Shown here in pieces: positions 17,622 through 24,879 of a stretch of DNA of 64,000 nt. This stretch comes from a bacterium. Lineage in GTDB: Bacteria; Armatimonadota; Zipacnadia; Zipacnadales; UBA11051. The DNA lies in the NCBI GenBank assembly GCA_030604405.1, contig JAUVVY010000002.1:1-64000 (forward strand), given 5' to 3'. A program made the position numbers and the translations under genes. The stretch's first letter is position 1. Each line of letters opens with the position of its first letter. The notes under the pieces are model-generated. The model saw nothing but the letters and a program-made list of their open reading frames with translations, searched no databases and was not told the origin of the DNA.

Positions 17622-18215
17622 CTACGTGGGCGGCGGCTCGAAACAGAGCTGGAGGAACTCGGGATTGTTCAGGTACTTGGCATGGCCGTCGGCGTAGCTC
17701 AGGTTCAGCGCGTTGCGGTGCCGGTAAGCAGCGACCTCCGGACCGCCGGCGACCTGCGTGCCATCGAATTCGAGCGGCGTTCTGTCAGGATAGCCGAGCG
17801 TGCCCTGGTCCAGTCCGCTCAGGAAGACGTTCATGGAGTAGCTTACCTCGCCCGAGTAGATGATCTCACCGCCATGATTCATCACGGCGTAGGCTTGGTC
17901 TCTTGCAGGACAGGTGAGGATCTGGCAGTTCTTGAGGTAAGGGCCGTACAGCGCCTTCGGCCAGTGGTCAACGGGCGGGAAACGCCCATCATAGTCCTGG
18001 GCATACATGAGCTGTGCGTGGGCCATACTCTTTAAGTTGGATAAACAACAGGACTGTCGGGATTCGGCCGTCATATTCTGGGCCCGGATAATCAGCAGCG
18101 TCATCCCTGCCGCGAGGCCAAGGACCAGAGCGGCGATCGCCCAGCCGGAGGTGCGACGCGCTTGGTTCTGCGCATCCTGGGTCTCGTCATTGGTGTGCTT
18201 GTCAATATCGCCCAT
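17622..18215 (-). CDS. H-x9-DG (DUF1559-related) membrane protein 2
   Basis: About 197 residues from ATG 18215. There is one membrane segment (SGWAIAALVLGLAAGMTLLIIRAQ). The extracytoplasmic domain is closely similar to the neighbour at 16795-17532: SCCLSNLKSMAHAQLMYAQDYDGRFPPVDHW, then SYSMNVFLSG, then GPEVAAYRHRNALNLSYADGHAKYL. The pair evidently arose by duplication. AGGA lies about 9 bases before this ATG, while the upstream in-frame ATG at 18254 would overlap the previous gene. It is co-oriented with three other envelope genes in a probable operon starting at 20410. Confidence 0.75.
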   Translation of the reverse strand: MGDIDKHTNDETQDAQNQARRTSGWAIAALVLGLAAGMTLLIIRAQNMTAESRQSCCLSNLKSMAHAQLMYAQDYDGRFPPVDHWPKALYGPYLKNCQILTCPARDQAYAVMNHGGEIIYSGEVSYSMNVFLSGLDQGTLGYPDRTPLEFDGTQVAGGPEVAAYRHRNALNLSYADGHAKYLNNPEFLQLCFEPPPT

Positions 18216-18256
18216 AGCGACACGTCCTGGAGGCTGTCGTACATGCCACGGCATTC

Positions 18257-19351
18257 CTAGTAGTCAAGGTACTTGTAGATCACGGTGCCGCTTTCGTCAA
18301 ATCCGAGGTAGATTGATTGAACGGAGCGCTGCCAGTGCCATACCTCAGCGGCGTCCACCGGATACTCGGCCATCTCTTCGGCCGTGGCGTCTGGCGGTGG
18401 TGGAGGTTTGGCGTGTGAGGCGTAGTTCGAGTGGCGTGGCGGGTTGAGGTCCCGGCGACCGGGAGGGCCGAGGATCGTGAGCACCTGCTGCTTCGACATG
18501 CCGCGTTGAATCAAGTCGTAGTCTCGCTCGGTGAAGCCCAGTTTCCTGCTCGGCGCAAGATAGCGGGGCAAGAGCGCTTGTTGCCATTTGGCCGAGCCGT
18601 CAGCAAACCCCATGTTCCAGCCGCCACTGTGCCAGGGCTTGCGATCGCTCAGCCACCACGTGCCCGGCGGCACGTCATCCAGCTTCCTTCCGGCTACGGC
18701 GGCGTTCCAGGTGTAACTGACGCCTGGCTCAGGCAAGCGGTTGAGATTCGGTCGCCCTGCTCGGTCATGGTTCACTGGGTCTGAGGGGCAGAAGAATATG
18801 CAAGAGTCCTTCGTGTACGGGTGAATAGCGCCGCCGCCCATCCAGGCCGCGTGCGCATGACGGGGCCAGTCCTTCCGGGGTGTGTTCCGTAATTCCTCTA
18901 GCACATCGTGGTGCACGCCGACTAGCTGGGTAGCGGTGGTGCATACGGGTAAGACCTCATCATAGTCCAGGGCATACATTGCGATGCCGGTGCCAATCTG
19001 CTTGAGGTTGCTGAGGCAGTTGTTGGCGCGCGCGCGTTCGCGATGAGGCCTGAAAAGGGGTGACCAGCCCGGCCAAGCAAAGTATGCCAGCAACGCGATA
19101 GCGGCGACCAGGACGAATGCCCCGGCGGCGGCCGCGACCTTCTTCTGGTACCACCATCGCACGCCGGCGATAAGTGCGCCAACCGCCAGCCCGAGTACCA
19201 GGCCTCCCAAGAGCACATACGGCGCTGCCCCGGGCAGAGCGCCTCTGGCGAGCAAGAACACTGCGAAGATGCTTGCCGCAGCGCCTGCGATGCCACACAA
19301 TAGCCATTTACCAAGCGACTTGGCGATGCCCATTGGCGCTTTCCTGTGCAT
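18257..19351 (-). CDS. H-x9-DG membrane protein 3 with BamE/SmpA-like tail
   Basis: 364 residues. Three hydrophobic segments (about 12-110) precede an exported domain starting NNCLSNLKQIGTGIAMYALDYDEVLPV, with WHSGGWNMGFADGSAKW as the H-x9-DG signature. Beyond it lies YDLIQRGMSKQQVLTILGPPGRRD, which resembles the I-x-x-GMS-x-x-x-V-x-x-x-LG-x-P motif of the BamE/SmpA/OmlA fold. The protein ends SIYLGFDESGTVIYKYLDY, like such a domain. The ATG at 19351 follows the previous gene's TAG directly. A second ATG at 19333 has AGGAAA before it and is also possible. Confidence 0.7.
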   Translation of the reverse strand: MHRKAPMGIAKSLGKWLLCGIAGAAASIFAVFLLARGALPGAAPYVLLGGLVLGLAVGALIAGVRWWYQKKVAAAAGAFVLVAAIALLAYFAWPGWSPLFRPHRERARANNCLSNLKQIGTGIAMYALDYDEVLPVCTTATQLVGVHHDVLEELRNTPRKDWPRHAHAAWMGGGAIHPYTKDSCIFFCPSDPVNHDRAGRPNLNRLPEPGVSYTWNAAVAGRKLDDVPPGTWWLSDRKPWHSGGWNMGFADGSAKWQQALLPRYLAPSRKLGFTERDYDLIQRGMSKQQVLTILGPPGRRDLNPPRHSNYASHAKPPPPPDATAEEMAEYPVDAAEVWHWQRSVQSIYLGFDESGTVIYKYLDY

Positions 19352-20410
19352 CTAGTCGAAGTACTTGATGACCCGAGCCTCGATAAGCCTGCCCGGCCGG
19401 TTGCGATGGCCAGTGAATTCGAGCTGGAGGTTGGGTATCGGCCACCACCAGCGGCCGCAGGCGAGCAACACGTGCGAAAGCGCCGGACGGGGCAATATCT
19501 CAAAAGAATGCCATTGGTTGTGGTCATATTGACCCAGCAGTGCCTCCGTCTCCGCCGGCCGCATGCCTGCGTGCAAGTGGGTGGCGAGCAGATCATCAAG
19601 CATCCTGGCCCGGGTGTTATCTCCCCATGAGAAGCGCTCGTGGCTCTGCCGGCCTGTGCCCTCGCCATTCCATCGGTCGGCATCAAAAGGCATCGGCGCA
19701 CCCCACGCCAGCACCAGGCCAACTGCCAGAAGGGGCACGATTGCGATAGGCACGATCACCGCCGCTCTCCTGTGATGCGGCGGCAGGACGGGGCCGCTGA
19801 CATCTCCCACAAGCATCGCCGCCTCGGCCATCGTCCATATCAGACAAATCACAATGCCGACCGCAATGGCGAGCGGGGGCGTGACCGCCAACCATGCTGC
19901 AAGAATCAACGCCGCAGCGACGGCGGCTATTACCAGCCGCAACTTGAGGCCCGGAGCTGAATCCGCATGCCACTGGGCGCGTTTTCGCATCGGTGCCTCA
20001 GCCGCGACCCAGAATTGCAGCACGCACACACCGACGAGAAGTGCCGCCGCCAGCAGAGCGCTGGCCCAGGGGGCATCAGCGGCCAGGGCAGCCCGGTTGA
20101 GGCCGCCGCTGAGTTGCATCGAGGCCGTGGCAATGGTATCGGCAAACACCCAGCAGGCCAGGAGGCCCCACCAGCCCGCCCACAACCAGGCGCCCCATCT
20201 GGTCACGACCATGAGCGTCCACCCGGCAAGTGGCAAAATGAGCCAAACCAACGCCACAGCCGAAGAGTAGTGATCCAGGCCTGGCGACAGTCGAACCAAG
20301 CCGGTAAGCAGTGCCGAAATGGTACTGAACACTGCCACCAATGCCAGCGGCAGCCCGGCCAGCCAAGAGATCAGCCATACGCCAGAGTGAGCGACCTTAC
20401 CGGCTGTCAT
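19352..20410 (-). CDS. Multi-pass membrane protein with BamE-like C-terminal segment
   Basis: 352 residues with about seven hydrophobic segments in the first 240. The extramembrane tail contains LDDLLATHLHAGMRPAETEALLGQYD and ends RLIEARVIKYFD. The L-x-x-GM-x-x-x-E-x-x-x-LLG pattern and the closing beta-strand resemble the BamE/SmpA-like tail of the next gene. I do not know the family. GAGAGGTG lies upstream of the ATG. Its stop codon touches the next gene's ATG, so the two are translationally coupled. Confidence 0.65.
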   Translation of the reverse strand: MTAGKVAHSGVWLISWLAGLPLALVAVFSTISALLTGLVRLSPGLDHYSSAVALVWLILPLAGWTLMVVTRWGAWLWAGWWGLLACWVFADTIATASMQLSGGLNRAALAADAPWASALLAAALLVGVCVLQFWVAAEAPMRKRAQWHADSAPGLKLRLVIAAVAAALILAAWLAVTPPLAIAVGIVICLIWTMAEAAMLVGDVSGPVLPPHHRRAAVIVPIAIVPLLAVGLVLAWGAPMPFDADRWNGEGTGRQSHERFSWGDNTRARMLDDLLATHLHAGMRPAETEALLGQYDHNQWHSFEILPRPALSHVLLACGRWWWPIPNLQLEFTGHRNRPGRLIEARVIKYFD

Positions 20411-20439
20411 GTTTGCGCACCTCTCGTGTGTCAGCGATA

Positions 20440-21090
20440 TTATGGCTTTTTGAACCGGACAGTGTAGCTGAAGAAGCTTCCCAGTGCATCGTCGAGATCG
20501 AAGCCTGCTTCGCGGCCCAGGCGGATAGTCGTTGAGCGCAGAGGATAATCCGGATCGGGCAGCAGCTCGCTCACCGCCACAATTCCGCCCGGCTTCAATA
20601 TCCGCCTGATCTCCCGCAAGGCGCGGCTCGGGTCCGGGACTTCTTGCAGCACTGCCACCACGATCACCAGGTCGAGCGAATCGTCATGAAAAGGCAGCTC
20701 ATAAGCACTGGCGCGTACAGGCTGGATGTTGTGTATGTCGCGGTGCTCAGCCCGGGCCAGCTTGCGCTGCAACTGGCGCAGCATGTTAAGTTGAATGTCA
20801 AGCGCAAAGACGCAGCCCGCCTCGCCAACGGCTCTGGCCAGGAAGGTTGTCAATGCTCCGCTGCCGCAGCCGAGGTCCAAAACGGACATGTCTGCCTGGA
20901 CGCCGCTGTCCCGGAGCACCTTGTCGGGCGGCTGCATCATGCGCCGGAAGCGGCTGTTGAGGAAGCGGCCAATGAACGCCGGCGCAGGAAAAGCAGCATG
21001 AAAGACCTTCTTAGCCAGCCTGGCCAGCACCTGGAAGGTCAGAAGAAGTGCCAGAATTGCTAATGCAATCTTCACGATCATAGAAACCAT
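20440..21090 (-). CDS. Membrane-anchored class I SAM-dependent methyltransferase
   Basis: 216 residues. An N-terminal membrane segment (IVKIALAILALLLTFQVLARLAKKVF) is followed by a Rossmann-like methyltransferase domain. Motif I is VLDLGCGSGALTTFL, the acidic residue after strand 2 is in FALDIQ, motif II is LDLVIVVAVLQEVPDPSRAL, and motif III is RILKPGGIVAVSELLPDP. This is closest to the UbiE/methyltransferase-11 type. A lipid or quinone substrate would fit the membrane anchor, but this is inference. It ends 30 bases before the multi-pass membrane gene, so it may lead the operon. The tRNA-Leu island begins upstream. Confidence 0.85.
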   Translation of the reverse strand: MVSMIVKIALAILALLLTFQVLARLAKKVFHAAFPAPAFIGRFLNSRFRRMMQPPDKVLRDSGVQADMSVLDLGCGSGALTTFLARAVGEAGCVFALDIQLNMLRQLQRKLARAEHRDIHNIQPVRASAYELPFHDDSLDLVIVVAVLQEVPDPSRALREIRRILKPGGIVAVSELLPDPDYPLRSTTIRLGREAGFDLDDALGSFFSYTVRFKKP

Positions 21091-21274
21091 CCGCGTGAAC
21101 TAATGTCCACTTGAGATAGTTCGCATTGTATTGTCGGCGTTGCATACGGCATGGATCAAAGGCATTCCAGCCAATTTCCCGTACCGACAATTCCTACACG
21201 CGTCCCAGCAGATGTGGACTCTACCATGTGTTTGTGATAATCTTGGCGGTGGTAAGGTTATTTTACCACAATGT

Positions 21275-21361
21275 GCCGGAGTGGCGGAACTGGCAGACGC
21301 ATGGGACTTAAAATCCCAAGGGCTTCGGCCCGTCCCGGTTCGAGTCCGGGCTCCGGCACCA
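21275..21361 (+). tRNA. tRNA-Leu (anticodon TAA)
   Basis: 87 bases with an encoded CCA end. The acceptor GCCGGAG pairs with CTCCGGC. The D stem is GCG/CGC. The anticodon stem is TGGGA/TCCCA with loop CTTAAAA, giving anticodon TAA at 21309-21311. The long variable arm (GGGC-TTCG-GCCC) marks a class II Leu tRNA. The T stem CCCGG/CCGGG is perfect. Its 3' end (from 21315) is repeated at 23597-23643 and serves as the integration site of the island downstream. Confidence 0.97.
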
Positions 21362-21391
21362 ACCCATTCGAGAAGGTGAGGGAACAGAGTC

Positions 21392-22120
21392 ATGATGGCG
21401 ACCAATATTGCAGTAGCAGTCTGTACCGCAGTCTTGGCTATCGCTACTGCTTTCATGGCATGGAAAACCTGGCAAGCGGCACAGAAAACCGCTGAAATGG
21501 CAGAAGCCACCAAGGAAATGGCCGATGCTACGCAAGGTGCCGCTACACTCGCGAGTGAGCAGCTTCAGTTCATGATGGAGGAAGCAGATCACGCAGCTAC
21601 CGCGAGCGTGGGCGTGGATATCACTTGGGACTCCGCAGCCTCTGAAAAGGTCATGGTAGGGCTTCACCTGTCGAATGCAGGGCCGGGCACCGCACGCGAT
21701 CTGAAGTTCCATGCTTGGCTGGCTACCGACGAACACCATTCGAACTTGGCGTATTCCTCATGGACCTGCCCGATGCTCGCGCGCGATGAGAGACTCGATG
21801 GAGCGTTGACGTTTGAAGGGCAGAATTTTCGTGATGTTTCCCGAGGCAGAGCACACCTTGAGCTATTGGTGACGTGGCGCGACGAAAAACGGCGGCCTTG
21901 GGCGTGGATAGTGCGCGCCAAGTACTTCGTGAGTTTGGGGAAAGACAATGCTTGGTTCACATATTATCCCAAGGAGTATTGTGGAGAGCAACTGAGTGCT
22001 GATGACCCTCTGGTCGATCCGCGATCCGACCAAAGCAAGCGGCACGACATAGTGAAACGGAGGTTGTCGGATTTCGGTCAAGCACTGGCAAGTGTTCGCG
22101 ACGAGCACTCAACTAGGTAG
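21392..22120 (+). CDS. Single-pass membrane protein of the TIR module (unknown family)
   Basis: 242 residues (ATG 21392 or 21395). The N-terminal membrane helix (IAVAVCTAVLAIATAFMAW) continues into a predicted amphipathic helix or coiled coil (KTWQAAQKTAEMAEATKEMADATQGAATLASEQL). A beta-rich globular domain of about 140 residues follows (MVGLHLSNAGPGTARDLKFHAWL, RAHLELLVTWRDEKRRPWAW), resembling the beta-sandwich found in many prokaryotic membrane proteins with a short N-terminal anchor. GAGGGAA precedes the start. No catalytic motif is seen. As first gene after attL in a TIR operon, it might act as sensor or scaffold; this is inference. Confidence 0.7.
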   Translation: MMATNIAVAVCTAVLAIATAFMAWKTWQAAQKTAEMAEATKEMADATQGAATLASEQLQFMMEEADHAATASVGVDITWDSAASEKVMVGLHLSNAGPGTARDLKFHAWLATDEHHSNLAYSSWTCPMLARDERLDGALTFEGQNFRDVSRGRAHLELLVTWRDEKRRPWAWIVRAKYFVSLGKDNAWFTYYPKEYCGEQLSADDPLVDPRSDQSKRHDIVKRRLSDFGQALASVRDEHSTR

Positions 22121-22352
22121 GCCTTGTGGATCAGGGCTTGGTCACTGTGGCATTTCACACCCACAGATCACCCCTATGACACCAGCAAACTTCGACGCGC
22201 TCTGCGTACCAGCCCGCAGAGCGCTGCGTAGCCCTCCGGCACGATTGCACCCCTTGTACCGACCGGGGCTGCACGTGGGGAGGTCCAGATGCACTATCCG
22301 ACGAATGCTGCAAGCACTTGACGCACGAATCTCCGCACCGCGGAAAAGGGCG

Positions 22353-22910
22353 ATGTTTGACTTCTGGGTGGCCATCCTAATCACGCTTGTCGTCGCCTTG
22401 GTCACAGTCCTGGCCGACTGGGCCACGTGGACGTTGCTTGTATATGGTCGCACGCTGCGGCGTCTGGTCGCGCTAGTGTCTGCAGGACCTCCGGCGAGAG
22501 AGCTACGCGTAAGCCTCGAGCGGGAACTGCAACGTTTTCGCGAGTACCGTTCGGCTTCCCAGACATGGGGTTTCGAGCTTGCCTCAGTCGCATTGTCGAT
22601 GGATGTCGTTGCGCTCTGCATATGGGTTCACGAGCCCACGATGTTTCCCTTCTTTGCACGCTTTGACTCGCCCGGCACGTCCAGAGGGTTGCTCGTCTGG
22701 ATTGTGGTGTTGGGGCTGCACACATTGCTCTTCCTTTCATCGTTGGCGATGAAGAACCAGCATTGCATCTCTGTAGCCGGAAACGGAGTAGAGGCCCCCC
22801 AGTTCCCCGCACGAGAGTGGTGGTCGGCGAACGTGTGGATGTTGCTCGGCAACGTGCTGGGGGTTTTGGCCTTGCTGGCAGCGATCGTCGTCTTCGCAAA
22901 TGCGCTATGA
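22353..22910 (+). CDS. Four-helix membrane protein of the TIR module (unknown family)
   Basis: About 185 residues from ATG 22353, preceded by a GGAAAAGGG stretch. A longer reading from 22092 overlaps the previous gene and gives an implausible Arg/Pro-rich leader. Four hydrophobic segments are seen: FWVAILITLVVALVTVLADWATWTLLVY, a weaker one near SVALSMDVVALCIWV, GLLVWIVVLGLHTLLFLSSLAM and VWMLLGNVLGVLALLAAIVVFANAL. Between the first two lies a helical cytoplasmic loop rich in Arg/Glu. It ends 10 bases before the TIR gene, which suggests translational coupling. A membrane-disrupting effector or a partner of the TIR protein would both fit. Confidence 0.65.
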   Translation: MFDFWVAILITLVVALVTVLADWATWTLLVYGRTLRRLVALVSAGPPARELRVSLERELQRFREYRSASQTWGFELASVALSMDVVALCIWVHEPTMFPFFARFDSPGTSRGLLVWIVVLGLHTLLFLSSLAMKNQHCISVAGNGVEAPQFPAREWWSANVWMLLGNVLGVLALLAAIVVFANAL

Positions 22911-22920
22911 GTGATTGACA

Positions 22921-23499
22921 ATGGACCTGGCATCCCTAATTAGCGTCGCCGTGAGCGCCACGGCAGCAGGTTTGGCACTCAGCCTGCTGCGCAACCTCCT
23001 GGCGGCGATGACATCCAGGAAGACCATTATGGTCGATGACCGGACTGTTCACATTGACCTGTCTGATCCTGAGAGGGTCAGTGCACTCCTGGCTCTACTC
23101 GACGGCCCGCCACGGGCGATGATGATATATGCACATGAGGACACGAAGTTTGTCCGGTCTCTGGTCAGCGATCTGCAGCAGCACGATGTGGCCGTGTGGT
23201 TCGATGAGGACGAGATCAATGTGGGCGATAGCCTAACAGAGGCAATCAGGTCTGGGTTGGCATCTAGCGGGTATGCCATCGTGGTGCTCTCGAGGGCGGC
23301 ACTCTCGTCCAAGTGGGTGAACTCCGAACTCGACCAAGCCCTTCACCGGCAGCAGAACGGTTACCCACCGCTCGTACTCCCCGCCCTGATAGAAGACCTC
23401 GACCTACCCACCCGCCTCGCCCACATACAGTACGCAGACTTCCGGGGCGACTATGACCACGGCCTGGAACAACTGCTTGCCGCAATGAGACAGACATGA
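22921..23499 (+). CDS. Membrane-anchored TIR-domain protein
   Basis: 192 residues. A short N-terminal membrane helix (LASLISVAVSATAAGLALSLLRNLLAAM) and a linker precede a TIR domain (about 65-190). The TIR signature runs AMMIYAHEDTKFVRSLVSDLQQHDVAVWFDEDEINVGDSLTEAIRSGLASSGYAIVVLS, then SSKWVNSELDQAL. The Glu in the W-x-x-x-EL motif is where bacterial TIR NAD-hydrolases keep the catalytic Glu. In known bacterial TIR systems these domains cleave NAD or make cyclic-ADP-ribose signals upon phage infection, so a defence role is likely. A TTG at 22915 is an alternative start. It is the last gene before the attachment repeat and a terminator. Confidence 0.85.
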   Translation: MDLASLISVAVSATAAGLALSLLRNLLAAMTSRKTIMVDDRTVHIDLSDPERVSALLALLDGPPRAMMIYAHEDTKFVRSLVSDLQQHDVAVWFDEDEINVGDSLTEAIRSGLASSGYAIVVLSRAALSSKWVNSELDQALHRQQNGYPPLVLPALIEDLDLPTRLAHIQYADFRGDYDHGLEQLLAAMRQT

Positions 23500-23596
23500 A
23501 GTCTCAGGAGCGGCTGCCGGAGCCCGGCGGGCGCGAAGAGTGTCAATCGAGCCGGAGTTTTCTCCCCCTCCCCTGACCGGGCTCCCGGTCTCTGTC

Positions 23597-23643
23597 CCCA
23601 AGTGCTTCGGCCCGTCCCGGTTCGAGTCCGGGCTCCGGCACCA
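23597..23643 (+). repeat. Attachment-site copy (tRNA-Leu 3' end)
   Basis: It matches 21315-21361 at 46 of 47 positions by eye, covering the variable arm, T arm, acceptor and CCA but not the 5' half of the tRNA. It therefore marks the right end of the TIR module. Confidence 0.85.
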
Positions 23644-23650
23644 TAAACGC

Positions 23651-23677
23651 AAGAGCCCCCGTATGACAGGGGCTCTT
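23651..23677 (+). terminator. Rho-independent-type terminator after the attachment repeat
   Basis: AAGAGCCCC pairs perfectly with GGGGCTCTT around a 9-base loop and is followed by TCT. It lies 8 bases beyond the attachment repeat. It may originally have terminated the tRNA-Leu transcript before the island entered. Confidence 0.8.
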
Positions 23678-23775
23678 TCTGAGTTCAGACTTGCCCCGAA
23701 GAGACGTTGCAGTTATGCCTCCGGGTGATACAAATCCAGAATGGTTTTGTGAGCAATGCGGATTCTTCGGTCAGG

Positions 23776-24519
23776 TCAATTGAGTGTCACCCAGTTTTCT
23801 ATGGTCCCAGGTGTGCCGAAGGTCTCTCCGGTACAGTTGAGCGGATCAGCATCACGTTCTGCCTGGGAGATGATCATCTGCTCTCGCGAAGTAACGCCGG
23901 CTGCTTGATATTCCTGAAATACCGCATCGGTCATCACTTCAAAGTAGGAGATGAGTTGCCAGGGGCAGGAAGGGTGGTTAGCGATTTCCACCTCGATAGC
24001 AATGTCTGAACACCCCAGATAGGCGTGTGTTCCCAGTTGCTGACCGGAGGTAACGTGGTCTCCTGGACTCACCCCGTCTGAGAGTGCGACGTGGAAAATA
24101 ATACAGGTGAAATCCGGGTAACCTGTCGGCCTGATGCGGATTTGACTGCCGCTGTCGCTCAACCCTTCCTGGTCGATCCTGGTGATGTCCCCTTCTACAG
24201 GTGAAAAGATCTCAATAGACAACGCCATGCCCTCCCTGGCCTGAAAGTAATGCTTCATACTTCGGCAGCTCTCGAAGCAGTCGGAGTAGTCATGCCCGAT
24301 ACCGGAGCGCAGCCTTGAGATTCGACTGATCTTCTCGAGTTCAATGTAGTTAGAATCTGCGAACCTGGGTATTCCCTGGCTCAGGTCCCAACCATCTCCG
24401 TCTTCTCCGTTTTCTCCGTTTTGTTCGTCTCCGCCCCCTCCGCTTCCGCAACCTGCGACTAACATCAGGGTAATGAGAAATGAGACTAAGCAGGCACTAT
24501 TGAGCAGGGATCTACGCAT
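23776..24519 (-). CDS. Lipoprotein with M23-peptidase-like fold
   Basis: 247 residues. The lipoprotein signal ends LMLVAGC (lipobox Cys24), followed by a Gly/Asp/Asn-rich tether. The body contains GIGHDYSDCFESCRSMKHYF, FSPVEGDITRI, HVALSDGVSPGDHVTSGQQLGTHAYLGCSDIAIEVEI. This follows the order of an M23 (LytM) domain, including the 'V-x-x-GD-x-V-x-x-GQ-x-LG' stretch. The usual final H-x-H is replaced by IEVEI, so the metalloprotease site may be incomplete. It is the only gene of module 2 and faces away from the tRNA-like copy upstream of it. Its first about 60 bases are duplicated in module 3. Confidence 0.7.
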   Translation of the reverse strand: MRRSLLNSACLVSFLITLMLVAGCGSGGGGDEQNGENGEDGDGWDLSQGIPRFADSNYIELEKISRISRLRSGIGHDYSDCFESCRSMKHYFQAREGMALSIEIFSPVEGDITRIDQEGLSDSGSQIRIRPTGYPDFTCIIFHVALSDGVSPGDHVTSGQQLGTHAYLGCSDIAIEVEIANHPSCPWQLISYFEVMTDAVFQEYQAAGVTSREQMIISQAERDADPLNCTGETFGTPGTIENWVTLN

Positions 24520-24540
24520 TGGGCTGCCTTTCTTGCTCCC

Positions 24541-24699
24541 GGCGAGAGATGCAACTAGTTGTATCTCAAGTCTATCATATCAGGAACGTTTGTCAACACA
24601 GAATAGGGCACTGCTGGAGTGGCGGAATTGGCACAGGCATGGGACCTAGAATCCCAAGGGCTTCGGCCCGTCGCGGTTCGAGTCCGGGCTCCGGCACCA
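24541..24699 (+). repeat. Long direct repeat, copy 1 (lipoprotein leader plus tRNA-like gene)
   Basis: Positions 24541-24699 align without gaps to 26462-26620 (constant offset 1921), with about five differences by eye. Similarity continues, more weakly and with gaps, into the first codons of the lipoprotein gene (to about 24400, versus about 26350). Confidence 0.9.
24613..24699 (+). tRNA. tRNA-Leu(TAG)-like gene, probably degenerate
   Basis: 87 bases, the same layout as the tRNA-Leu at 21275, with CCA. The acceptor GCTGGAG/CTCCGGC pairs with one G-U. The anticodon loop CCTAGAA gives TAG. However the D stem has a G-G mismatch (GCG/GGC) and the T stem has another (CGCGG/CCGGG). Function is doubtful; it may be a decaying tRNA carried by the element and used as an attachment site. 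Confidence 0.6.
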
Positions 24700-24713
24700 G
24701 ATGAGTAATCAAG

Positions 24714-24753
24714 AATGCCCGCAGCGGCCCCTCAGGGCCCGCTGCGGGCATAT
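24714..24753 (+). terminator. Long hairpin after the tRNA-like gene
   Basis: ATGCCCGCAGCGG pairs with CCGCTGCGGGCAT, a 13-bp stem around a CCCCTCAGGG-type loop that can itself pair. It lies 16 bases beyond the tRNA-like CCA. A terminator is likely; an attachment-site-associated recombination element is the alternative. Confidence 0.65.
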
Positions 24754-24879
24754 TGCTTCCCGGTGACGGGACGCCGATAAGACGCCACGGGGACGCCAGC
24801 AGACCGAATATGGGCGTGAACCGCAGGGGATTTTTCGTGAAGTCTCCGGTGGTTCACGACCTCTGAATCGGAGCCTGCT

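Larger units (their letters stand above)
21315..23643 (+). mobile_element. TIR module integrated in the 3' end of tRNA-Leu
   Basis: The last 47 bases of tRNA-Leu (21315-21361) recur in direct orientation at 23597-23643 with one mismatch, as left and right attachment-type repeats. Between them lie three same-strand genes: a single-pass membrane protein, a four-helix membrane protein and a membrane-anchored TIR protein. No integrase lies inside this module; a tyrosine integrase is found two modules downstream. The genes look less GC-rich in codon third positions than those outside. A small defence-type cargo moved by tRNA-targeted integration is a reasonable reading. Confidence 0.75.

Noticed and set aside
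22092-22352. N-terminal extension of the four-helix protein upstream of 22353
   Set aside because: It overlaps the previous gene, is Arg/Pro/Cys-rich without structure, and the ATG at 22353 directly precedes the first membrane helix.
24613-24699. Considered as a plain functional tRNA-Leu(TAG)
   Set aside because: Mismatches in both D and T stems make that doubtful, so it is reported as probably degenerate.
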